A stretch of DNA of 38,006 nt from Fimbriiglobus sp. (lineage in GTDB: Bacteria > Planctomycetota > Planctomycetia > Gemmatales > Gemmataceae), in the NCBI GenBank assembly GCA_025362195.1, contig JANYHV010000187.1, forward strand, positions 1 through 38,006, read 5' to 3'. Positions 7,201 through 19,200 of the stretch are shown in pieces. The number at the start of each line of letters is the position of its first letter. The stretch's first letter is position 1. Both the position numbers and the translations under genes were made by a program. Below the pieces are notes generated by a model. That model was not told the DNA's origin. It was given only the letters and a program-made list of their open reading frames with translations, and ran no database searches.

Positions 7201-10200
7201 CCGGTCAGCGGTACGACGCCGACGGCGACGACATTGGTCGCGTTCTCCGGCCCGCTGAGGTACGCCGCCGGCTGGGTCTCGGTGAGCGTGTACGCTACTT
7301 CCGGCGACAGGTTGACGAACAGGTAGTTGCCGCTGGCGTCGGTCGTCCGGGTGCCGACGACGGTGCCCTGCCCGTCGGTCAGGGTGACGACGACGCCGGG
7401 CAGCGTGACTTCGCCCGAGTTGAGTTGGCCGTCGCCGTTGGCGTCGAGGTAGACCGTCCCGGCGAGGAAGGTCGTGCCCGGTGCGGTGACCGGGGGCCGC
7501 TCGCCGAAGTTGTAACGGGTCAGGTCGGTCCCCGCGCCGACGGGGACGGTGTCGATCGCGTCGTTCGTCGTCAGGGTGCCGCCGGCGCTGCCGGGGGTCT
7601 CGCGGCCGTCGCCGAACCCGGCCGGTTGCGTCGGCTCGGTGACGCGGTAAATCTCCGTCGGCAAGTCGGTGAAGCGGTAGTTGCCGGCGGCGTCGGTGTT
7701 GACCGTGCGGGTGACCAGGCCGTCGACCGAGGTCAGGACGACGGGCACGCCGCTCAGGCCGAGTTCGCCCGGCTGGCGGACGCCGTCGTCGTTCGCGTCG
7801 AGGTAGACCGACCCGGCCAGGGTGCTGAGCGTCTCCCCGAAGCTCAGGCCGGTCACCGGGGCGGTCCCGACCGTCACCGGCAGGGCGTTGGGCGTCGAGT
7901 CGCCGTACCCGGCCGGCTGGAGTTCGCGGACGACGTAATCGCCCGGCGGGACGTTGGCGAAGGTGAACGTGCCGTCCGGGCCGGTCGTCGCGGTGCCGAC
8001 GACGCGGCCGGTGCCGTCCACGAGTTGGACGACGACGCCGGCGATCGGCGGCTCGCCGGGGTCGCGGGTGCCGGACCGGTTCGGGTCGTAGTACACCACA
8101 CCCGACACGGCCGACCCGACCTCGCCGAAGTTGTAATCGGTCGCGGCCACGCCCGGCCCGAGGACGACGCCGACAATGGCGTCGGCGACGACCACGCCGC
8201 CGACAGTACCGGGGGCGTTGGTCCCCTGGTTGTAACCGGCCGGTTGCGTTTCGGTGACGACGTAGCCCTTGTCGCCGGCGGCCGGCAGCAGCGGGAACAG
8301 GTAGTTGCCGTTGGCGTCGGTGGTCGCGGTGCGGCTCACCGGGTTGCCGACGGCGTCGGTGCCGGTCAGGGTCACGAGCGTGCCGGGGATCGCCGGCTCG
8401 CCCGCGCCGCGCAGGCCGTCGCGGTCGGCGTCGAAGTAGACGGTGCCGGCCAGGCTCGACAGGCTCTCGCCGTAGTTCTGGTCGGTCAGCCCGGCGGCCG
8501 GGAGCTTGGCCACGGCGATCAGGTTCGGCGTCGTCGAGCCGTAAATCAGCGGCTGACTTTCCTGGACTCGGTACGCCCCGCCGGTGGTCAAGTTGGTGAA
8601 CAGGTAGTTGCCGCTGGCGTCGGTCGTGGCGGTGGCGAAGCTGTCGTCGGCGGTGCCGAAGAAGCCGTCCGGGCCGGCCCCGCGCAGGGTCACCGTCACG
8701 CCCGGAATGCCCGGTTCGGCCGGCTGGCGGGTGCCGGACTTGTCGTCGTCGCGGTAGACCGCCCCGGCCAGGAACGGGTTGGCCGGGGGCCGCTCGCCGA
8801 AGTCGTAGGCGGTCGCGTTAACCCCACCGGGGAGGGTGACCGCGGTGAAGACGTTCGGCCCGCCGGCCGTGCCGCCGACGCTGCCGGCGGCGTTCGGTTT
8901 ACCGTCGGCGTAGGGGTCGGCGCTGCCTTCGGTCACGGTGTACGTGCCGCCGAGCAGTTGCGGGAACTGGTACTGGCCGGCGGCGTCGGTGAAGGCCGTG
9001 ACCGGCGCGGCCAGGCCGCCGCCCGACAGGACGACGGCGACGTTCGCCAGCGGGGTCTCCCCGGCGTCGAAGCGGCCGTTGTCGTTGGCATCGACGGAGA
9101 CGCGCCCGGCCAGGCTGCCGAGGGTCTCGCCGAAGTTCTGGTCGGCGATGCCGGCCAAAGGCACGGTCACCGGACGCACGACCGACGGGCCGACGGGGCT
9201 GTCGCCGTACCCGGCCGGCTGCGTCTCGACGAGGCGGTAGTCGCCGGCCGGGACGTTGTCGAAGCGGTAGCTGCCGTCCGGCCCGGTCGTCGCGGTGCCG
9301 ACGGTGACCCCGGCGGCGTCCACGAGGGCGATGGTCACGCCCGGAATGCCCGGTTCGCCCGGCTGGCGGACGCCGTCGCGGGTGTCGTCGCGGAAGACGG
9401 TCCCGCTCACGGGGGCCGCGCGCTCGCCGAAGTTGTAGCCGGTGCCGCGGCCGTCCGGCGGGATCACTACGCCCGAGATCACGTCGTTCCCGGCGTTGCC
9501 GCCGAGGCTCCCGGCCGAGTCGAGGCCGTCGGTGAAGGCGGCCGGTTGCGTCTCGGTGACGGTGTACGTCCCCGGCACGACGGTGTCGAAACTGTACCGG
9601 CCGGCGGCGTCGGTGGTCGTTTGATACGCCTTGCCGGTGGCCGGGTCGAGGATCGCGTTGCCGAGGGTGTCGAAGCCGGTCAGGGTGACCAACACACCCG
9701 CGATGCCCGGCTCGTTGGGGTCGATGAGGCCGTTGTTGCCGTCGTCGCGGTAGACGGTCCCGCTCAGGGCCGCCGTGCCGTCGTAGCCGAAATCGACATC
9801 GGTGCGGTTCTGCAAGTTCCCCAGCGGGAAGGCGGCGACGCCCGGCGTGGCGTTGCCGTCGAGGTCGGACACCGACACCAGGCCGGCGACCGGTTGCGAC
9901 ACGACGCGGACCGTGTACGGGGTGCTGCCGGCGGCCCCGAAGACCGGCAAGCCGGCGAAGCCGTAGACGCCGTTCGCGGCTGTGGTCGCGGTCAGCACGA
10001 GGTCGTCCGGGGTGTCGAGATTCCCGTCCGCGCCGGCCCCGCGCAGTTCGACGACGGCTCCGGGAATGCCGGCTTCGGTCGGCTGTTGGAGGTTGTCGCG
10101 GTTCAGGTCGAACCAGACGCGGTCCCCGACCGACGCCTGGCCGACGAGGCCGAAGTCGGCGTCGCGGCGGTTCGGGTTGGCCGCCCCCAGGACGACCACC

Positions 10201-13200
10201 GTCGAGGCGTTCGGTGCCACCGTGCCGCTGTCGAGGTCGTAGGTGTTGAGCAGGTTCGTCGCGGCCGTCAGGGCATCGACCTGGTACTTGCCCAGCGGCA
10301 AGTTCGGGAATAGATAGACGCCGTCCGGCCCGGTGGTGACGGTGCCGAAATCGACATCGTCGGCGGTCCCGGCGACGCCGTCCTGGCCGTACCAGCGGAG
10401 CGACACCGGCAAGCCGGGCAGGCCCGGTTCGGCCGCGTCCTGGTTGCCGTCGCGGTTCAGGTCGAGCCACAGGCGGTCGCCGACGGACGCCGGGCCGGCG
10501 GTGAAGCCGAAGTCGAGCGTGCGGATCACGTCGCCGGACGAGGCCGTGACCGTCCGCGACGTCGGGGTGGTGTTCGCCGTCAGGCCGGGGCCGCCGGTCG
10601 CGGTGGTCACGTCCACGGTCACCGAGAAGTTGCCGGGTTGCAGGTTGGGGACGGTCCAGATGCCGTCGGGTCCGGTGATCGCGGTGAACACCTTGTCGTC
10701 GCCGCCGCCGGGCACTCCGTCTTCGCCGAAGCCGGTGACGGTGACCGTCGCCCCGACCAGGCCCGGCTCGTTGGTCGCCGCCTGTTGGCCGTCGCCGTTG
10801 GTGTCGTACCAGACGCGGTCCCCGAGCGTCACCGGCCGGTAGAACCCGGCGTCCACCGAGTCGTCGAACTGGCCGACCGTCAGCGCGACGGGGGTCGTGT
10901 AGCCGGTCGCGCGGTCGGCGTTCGAGTCATTCGCCGGCGTCGCCACCTTGGAGTTTAGCGTCGTCCCGACGAAGCCGGCGGGCGCGACGAATTGAACGCT
11001 GTACGCGCCGAAGACCGCCGACGGGGCCAGGCCGGGGAAGGCGTAAGCGCCCTTGGCGTCAGTGGTCGTGACGGCGAGCAGGCGGGAGCGGTCGGCCGTG
11101 AAGAGTTGCACGGTCACGCCGACGATCCCCGGCTCGTTGAGGTCTTGCCGGCCGTTGCCGTTGGTGTCGTCCCAGACGAAGTTGCCGAGGCCGGTGTCGG
11201 CCGTGCCGCGGTACCCGAAGTCCTGGGCGGCGTTGTTCTCGGTCGGCGCGAGGGTCAACTGCGAACGGTTGGCGGTGCCGACGCCGTCGGCGTCGAAGGT
11301 CTGCGTCGGGTAGCCGGCCACCGGCGTGACGGTCACGGTGTACAGGCTGCCCGCGCCGACCACCGGTAGGCCGGGGAAGCTGTACTTCCCGGTGGTGTCG
11401 GTGGTGGTCGTGAAGGTCACGTCGTCGGCGGTACCGGGGGTGTCGTCGGTGCCGGCCCACGTGAGCACGACGGTCGCCCCGGCGATACCCGGCTCCTGGT
11501 TGTTCTGCGCGCCGCTGGCATCGACATCGTACCAGACGGTGTCACCGATCGACGCCGGGCCGCGGTAGCCGAAATCGACGTCGGTGCGGTTCTGGCCGGG
11601 CGTCAGCGTGGTCAGGGTCGTGCCGTCGGGGCTGGTCGTGCCGCTGTCGAGGTCGGCGGTCGCGGCGAGGTTACCCGGCAGGCTGGTCGGGTCGATGCTG
11701 ACGCGGAATTGGCCGGCCGGGAGGTTCGTGAACAGGTACGCGCCGGTCGCGTCGGTGGTGGCCGTCCGGGTCACGTCGTCGGCCGTGTTGGCGACGCCGT
11801 CCTGGCCGAACCAGCGGGCGACGACGCGGACGCCGGGCAGGCCCGGTTCGAGCGCGACCGGGCCTTGCAGGCCGTCGCCGTCGGCGTCGATCCAGACGCG
11901 GTCGCCGAGGGTCGCCGTGCCGCGGTAACTGAAGTCGGCGTCGAGCCGGTCAACCCCCGACACGGCGACGAGGTCGGCCTGGTTGGCGGAGCCGAGGCCG
12001 TCGAGGTCGAAAGTCGGTGTCGCCAGCCCCGGCGGCAGGGTGGTGGCATCGACCCGGACGCGGTAGGTGCCGGGGGCGCGGCCGGGGAAGAGGTACTGAC
12101 CGGCCGCGTCGGTCGTCGCCGTCGCCACGCCGGTCGCGTCGTCGGGGGTGCCGAACAGGCCGTCCGGCCCGGCGGAGTCGAGGACCACGCGGACGCCCGT
12201 CAGGCCCGGCTCCCCGGCGTCGGGGCTGGCGGTGCCCGAGTTGTTCGCGTCGTACCAGAGCGTGTCGCCGATACTCACCGGGACGTACAGCCCCGCGTCG
12301 AGGGTGCGGTCGAACTGCCCGGCGGTCAGCGGAATCGGGGCACTCAGGCCGGTGGCCGCGTCGGCGTTCGAGTCGGTTCCGGCCGTGGCGACGGGGCTGG
12401 TCCGCAGCGTCCGCGTGTAGTTGGTGGTGCCGTCGGTGGTCCCGAAACGGACGGCGTAGGTGCCGGGGATCAGGTTCGGGAACTGGTACGCGCCGCCGGC
12501 CGCCGTGACCGTCTGGCCGATGACGTTGCCGGTCGCGGTGTCGAGCAGTTGGACGGTTACGCCGTCAATGCCCGGCTCGCCGGAGTCCTGCCGGCCGTTG
12601 CCGTTCACGTCGAGCCAGACGAAGTCGCCCAGCCCGGTGTTCGCCGAGCCGCGGTAGCCGAAGTCTTGCGCGATGTCGGCGGTCCCGGCCGCCAGGGACA
12701 ACGTCGAGGTGTTGGGGCTGCCGACGCCGTCGGCGTCGAACGTTTGAGTCGTGTACTGGGCCGGCGGGGTCACGGTGACCGCGTACTTGCTGGAAGCGCC
12801 GATCACCGGCAGGCCGGGGAAGCTGTACTTGCCGGTGGCGTCGGTGGTGGTCGTGAAGGTCACGTCGTCGGCGGTGCCGGGGGTGTTGTCGTTGCCGGCC
12901 CAGGCGAGCACGACCGTCGCCCCGCCGATGCCCGGTTCGTTGACGGTGCCGGTCTCCTGAGTGCCGTTGCCGTTCACGTCGTACCAGACGGTGTCGCCAA
13001 TGGACGAGGTGCCGCGGTAGCCGAAATCGACGTCGGTCGCGTTCTCGCCACCGGCCAACACGCGGACCGCTTTGCCGTCGGGGTTCACGAGCAGGCTGTC
13101 TAGGTCGTAGGTCGCGGCGAGGTTACCCGGCAGGCTTGCGGGGACCACAGTGACGAGGAACGTGCCGCTCGGCAAGTTGGCGAAGGTGTAGTTGCCGGTG

Positions 13201-16200
13201 GCGGTGGTGATCGCGGTGCCGAGGGGCACGTCGTCGGCGGTGCCGAGGAGGCCGTCGAACCCGGCCCAGGTCAGGGCGACCGTCGCGCCGGGGACGCCGG
13301 GTTCGGTGGCGACGCCGTCTTGCACGCCGCTGCCGTTGATGTCGAACCAGAGGCGGTCGCCCAAACTTGCGGTGCCGCGGAAGCCGAAGTCGCGGGCCAG
13401 GTCCGACGTGCCGCTCGTCAGCAGCCCGGTCGCCTGCGTCGTCGGCGTGGTGTTGGCGGTGAGCGAATTGGGCACGGTCGCGGTGGTGACGGCGACGCGG
13501 TACGAGCCGGGGGCGCGGCCGGCGAACAGGTAGTTACCGGCGGCGTCGGTGGTCGCGCTGGCCGCCGTCACGTTGTCGTCGGCGGTGCCGAAGAGGCCGT
13601 CGAGGCCGGCGTACTGGAGGACGACCGTCACGCCGGCGATGCCCGGCTCGCCGGCCTGTTGGACGCCGTCGCCGCTCGGGTCGAAGAAGACGGTGTCGCC
13701 GATCGTGACCGGGAGGTACAGCCCCGCGTCGATCGTCGGCTCGACCTGGCCCGCCACGAGGGTGACGGCCGGGCTGACGCCGGTCGCGGGGTTGGCGTTG
13801 CTGTCGTTGGCGGTCGTCGCGCCGGGGGCGGTCGAGGTCTGCACCGTGCGGGTGTACGTCGTCGTGCCGTCGGTGTTGCCGAAGGTGACGACGTAGGAGC
13901 CGGGCCGCAGGCCGGCGAAGCTGTACAGCCCGCCGCCGGCCGTCGCGGTAGTCGCGTTCACGGTCGCGCCGGTGTCGTCGGTGCCGCTGAGGGTGACGGA
14001 GACGCCGTCGATGCCGGCCTCGCCGCCGTCGAGCAAGCCGTTGCCGTTGGCGTCGAGCCAGACACGGTCGCCGAGGGACGCCGGCAGGAGTTCGCCGAAG
14101 TCGAAGTTGACGCCGGCGTTGGCCACGCCGTTCTGCGGGGCGTTCAGCGGGATCGTCACGGCGCTGATGCGGTCCACGTCCCGCGGGGTCCGGGCGGCGT
14201 TGGCCGGCGTGCCGGTGCCGGGGAACGGGGTGCCGGGGGTGTCGCGGCCGTCGAGGAAGCCGGTCGGCTGCGTGACTTCCGTCACGGTGTAGTTGCCCGG
14301 CCGCAGTCCGGTGAAGCTGTACTGCCCGGTGCTCGTGGTCACGGTCACGGGGGTGATCGTGGTGCCGAGGTGATCGACGCCGGTGAGGATCAGCGTGATC
14401 GGCTGGCCGGTGATGAGGGCTTCGGTACCGTCGCGGACGCCGTTGTTGTTCAGGTCGGAGTAGACCTCCCCGGCCAGGCTGTTGGTGTTGACGGTGATGT
14501 CGGCGGGGTCGGTGATTTGCGGCTCGGCCCGGCCGTTGGTCGGGGCGGTCGCGTAGTTCACCGTGGCCGTGTTCCGCACGGTGCTGCCCGGCGCGGGGGT
14601 CGCCGTGAGAGTCGCCTTGTACGTCACTGTGATCGTGTCGCCGGGCCGCAACTCGCTGAACACGAGGTTCAACGCCGAGGCCGTCGAGGTGTTCGAGACG
14701 ACCGTTGTGTAGGCCGGGGCGACGAGCAGGATGTTGCCGGCCGCGATGCCGACGAGCAGGGTGTCGAGCGTCAAGCCGACGGCGGCCAGGGCGTCGGCCA
14801 GGGTCACGTTGTACGCCGGGGCCTGCGACGCGCCGGTGTGGCTGATGACGACGCGGTACGTCAGCGAGGTGCCGGCATCGACGCTGGTGTCGGCGTTGGT
14901 CACGTCCTTGACGACCGTCAGTTGCGGCTCGACGACGGTCGCCGTCACGCCGTTCCCGGGGACGACCGGGGCCGCGCCCGCTTGCAGGCTCGCCGAGTTG
15001 GTGAGCGTCGTGTTGCCCGGCGAGAAACCGACGTTGCCGACGACATCCAGCACGCGGGTCTGGTAGCGAACGACGAAAGTGTTGTTGCCGGTGACGTTGT
15101 CGCCGGTGACGACGACCGGGCCGGGGAGTGTGATCGTCAGCGTGTTGCCGACGACGCTGGCGGTCGCGGTGCCGGCGACGCTGCCGTTGAACCCGGTCGC
15201 GTCCACGACCACCGAACCGGGGACGAAGACGACGCCGGCGGGGAGCACGTCGGTGAGGACGACCGGGGTCGAGGTGCCCTCGGGCAGCGTCACGGCGAGG
15301 GCGTAGGTGACGACCTCGCCGACGGCGACGTTCGCGTTGGCAGTGCCGACGAGCGACGTGCCCGCGATCGACTTCACGAGGCTGCCGTTCGGCACGACGA
15401 TGCTCGCGCTCGCGCTGCCGGTGTAGTCGTTCAGAGTACCGCCGCCGCCGGTCCGCTCGCCGGTCGAACTGCCGGCGGCCCCCGGCGTGGCGTCGGCCGT
15501 GCCGTTGGCCCCCGGCAGGCTGGTGTACGTCGCGGCGGCCGTGTTGGTGATCGTCTGGTTCGGGGCGACGGCACTGGTCAAGACGGCCGTGAAGGTGATC
15601 ACGACGTTCTGGCCGACGGCCAGCGTGAAGCCGGTGCCGGTGGTCGAGAGGGTGTTGCCCGTGAGCTGGAAGTTGGCCCCGGTAATGCCCGTGCCGTTGG
15701 TGGTGACGCCGGTGATCGCCGGGGAGCCGAACGTGCCGGGGATCAGGTCGCTCAGGCCGACGTTGTACGCCGGGGCGTTGCCGGAGTTGGTGAGCGTGAC
15801 CGTGTACGTGATCGTGTCGCCGGCGTCGCCGCCGCCCGGGCTGACCGCCTTGGTGATGCCGACGACCGGCTCGGCGACGGTCACCGTCACCGGCGCGGAG
15901 GCGGCCCCGTTGGCGACGCTGTTGATGAAGGTTTGGAACGAGTTGTCGAGCGGTGTCCCGGACTGGTTGCCGGTGACGTTCAGGACCAGCACGTCGAACT
16001 CGATGACGACATACTCGATCCCCGCCCCGGTCGCGCTGTTGACCAGGTCGCCGAGACTGAAGGTGGCGACGTTGCCGGCCAACGTCGGGTCGGCGAGGAG
16101 CGCCGTCGGCGTCGTCGCCAGCGAGGTCTGTTGCGCGGCCGGGTCCGTGATCGTGCTCGACGTGATCGCGCCGGCCGGGTTGGACACGAACATCACCCGC

Positions 16201-19200
16201 GCGGTGCCGGGCAGGTACGCCAGCCCGGCGACGAGGGTATCGACGAGTTGGAAGTTCGCCAGCGTGCTCCGCGGTACCTGCACGGCGAGCCGGTAGCGCA
16301 CCACTTCGCCGACGGCGACCGACGCCCCGAGGGTGCCCGCCTCGGAGGTGGCGACGATCGACTTGACCGGGGTCGGCGTGAAGATGGTGAAGTTCGCGGT
16401 GCCGGTACTCCGGTAGTCGTTGTCGGTGCCGCCGGGGTTGGCCGGGTCGCCGGTCCGCTCGACGCTCAGGGGGTTGTACGTCGAGAGGGCCGCGGTCACG
16501 TCGTCGGTCAGGCTCGTGAAACTCGTCGTCGCGGCGTTGGAGACGAGTTGGTTCGGGGTCACGCCGATCCGCACGGTCCCGGTCACGGTCAGGATAATCG
16601 TCTGCCCGGCGGTCAGGCTGGCCAGCGGGCTGACGGTCTGGAGGACGCCGCCGGTGATCGCGAAGTTTGCCGCCGAGTACGCCCCCGGGCCGGTGTAGCC
16701 GATGACGCTGGAGAAGTTGACGGCGGCGGTCGGCAGGGCGTCGCGCAGGGCGACCTCGAAGGCCGTCGGCGACCCGGCCGGCACGCTCAGCGTGACCGTG
16801 TACGTGATCGTGTCGCCGGCCTGGGCATTGGCGGCGTTCACGCCCTTGGTCGTCGTCACGGTCGGCTCGACGACCGCGACCGACGCCGTCGATTGGATCT
16901 GCGGGGCGTTGTCGAAGTTGACCCGGGCCGTGTTCGTCAGCGTCGTGCCGGCCTGGTTGCCGGGCGTGTTCAGCACGACCGCGGTGTACTCGATTGTGAT
17001 CGTGCCGAAGGTCGTGCCGTTGGCGACGGTCGCGCCGTTGACGACGGTGCCGAAGTTGAACGTGAGCAGTTGCCCCGCGTTGGCGACGGTCAAGTTCGCG
17101 GGCGCGACGCCGGTGCCGGGAACCAGCGTCGTCGTCAGACCGGTGACGGTCACCAAGTTGACTTGCTGGAAGGCCAGGCCGCTCGGCAGGGTGTCGGTGA
17201 TGTTGAAGTTGGCCTGGCTCGTCTCGGGCACGTTGATCGTGATGCGGTACGTCACGAGTTCGCCGACGACGGCCTGGGCGTTCGAGTTGGTCGCGTCCAC
17301 CACGCTGGTGCCGACGAGGGCCTTGGCGACGTTCGGGGTGGCGATCGTCACGGTGGCGATGTCGGTCGGCTCGGTGCCGCCGGGGGTGACGGCGGGGTCG
17401 GTCAGGTCGGGGCCGCCGGGGGTGCTTTGCACGTTGGTGATGCGGGCCGTGTTGACGATGTCTTTGTACGCCACGGGGGTCGGCGTCGAGAGCAGGGTCA
17501 CGTCGTACAGCACGACGACGGTGTTCGACCCGTTGGTCACCGGGCCGACGGTCGAGGCCCCGCGGCTCAGGCCGCCGGTGCGGGTGTCGAGGGTCGCGGC
17601 GGTGGTGTTGCCGGCGGTGTAGTTGTCGGCCAGCGTGATGGTGAACTGGCCGGTGGCCGGCACGTAGGCGATGGTGTAATCGGTGCCGGCGGTCAGCGGC
17701 GTGCCGTCGCCGCGGAGGACGCGCAGGTTCAGCCCGGCGAGGGTCGCGGGCCGGACGTAGTCGGCGGGGACGGTGTCGGTCAGGGTCACGCCGAAGGCGT
17801 CGCCGCGGCCGGTGTTCTGGGCGACGATGGCGTACCGCACCGTGTCGTTGGCGTCGAGGCCGCCGAGGTTCAAGTTGCCGACGCCGGTCGCCTGCGCGGC
17901 CGTGGCCAGGGCGTTCGTGCCGCTGACCGCGTTGCCGCCGACGGTGAACGTGCCGGCCGGGTTGGACGCGTTGGCGAAGGTGATGCCGCCGCCCGTCAGC
18001 CCGGTCGTGCCGGTGGCGACCGCGCCCTTGCGGACGAGCACCTGCGGGACGACCAGCTCGAACCGCCGTAGGTCTTCGACCGTGACCGCCCCGGCGTTGG
18101 TCGAGTCCTCGCTCACGCGGAGTTGGTTGGTCAGGAACAGGTCCGCGGCGAACGGGTCACTGCCGATCGGCAACGTGACGAGGAGCGAAATCGTCGCCGT
18201 CCGCCGCTGGAGCACGTCGTTCCGGCTGCCGAAGTCGAAGGTGATCGCGTTGGTCGTCGCGTTCGAGGTGATGACCGGGTCCGCCCCCGGGAAGACAACG
18301 TTGTAGGTGTCGTCCGGGGCGTAGGCGACCGTGTTCGCGGCGAAGCTCGGCGTCGTCCCCTCGAAGGTGTAACTGGGGGCGACGCCGATGACCGGCAGCG
18401 GCGGGAAGTCGATCAGCTTGAGGTTCTCGAAGCTACTGATCGGCAGCGTGTACGTCAGCTTGAAGGTGACCCGGTCGCCGGCCTGGACGGCCTGGACGGT
18501 GTCGAACCCGGCGGCCGGCAGCAGCGTGCCGTTGTAGGCGTAAATCACCTTTTTCTGCACGCCGTAAGGCACGACGAGGCTCGCCGCCGAGTCGTCCGTG
18601 CCGGTGCCAATGACCGTCGGCGCGGCCGCGTTGATCGTCGTCGGGGCGAGTTGGCTGCCCTGGATCAGCGGTACGGCGTTGCCCAGGATGTCGCCCTGGT
18701 CCACGCTGGCGTTCTTCGGGGCCAGGAAGGCGTTGGCGAAGTTTTCCCGCACTTCCGCGTAGAAGACGATCTGCCCGGTCGTCGCCCCGAACTGCTGCGC
18801 GCCGAACGCGTTGTTGGTCGGGTTCGCCCCGCCGTCGGCGATCTCGCCGCCGACCAGCCGGCCGCCGACGAAGCCGCGGGCGATCAACTCTTGCGAGACG
18901 TTGAACTGCAGGAAGGTCGAGCCGGCGGCGGGGTCGGCCGGGGCGGTGACCGGCGTCGCCGCTTGCGGGTTGTAAATTGCGCCGGTCGGGCTGCCGGCGG
19001 CCGCGTAGGTCGTCGGGTTGGCCAGTGCGTCGGTGGTCGTGAACTGCCGGCGGTAGTCGATCGTGTTCGCCCCGGAGAAGGCGGCCGCCGCGGTGCCCGT
19101 GCGCGACCCGGCCGCCGCGCTCAGGCTCGGCTGGAAGGCGTTGGTCACGCCCAGCGTCGGCGTCGAACTGCCGCCGCCGAGGCCCGCCGGCAGGGGGCCG

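Noticed and set aside
4098-10313. A 2,071-codon open frame on the plus strand
   Set aside because: It is antisense to the giant surface-protein gene, is Gly/Arg/Val-rich without domains, and exists because GAC/GGC/GTC-rich codons on one strand leave few stops on the other. The plus-strand frames at 11709-13103, 13320-18071 and 18123-20036 have the same origin.
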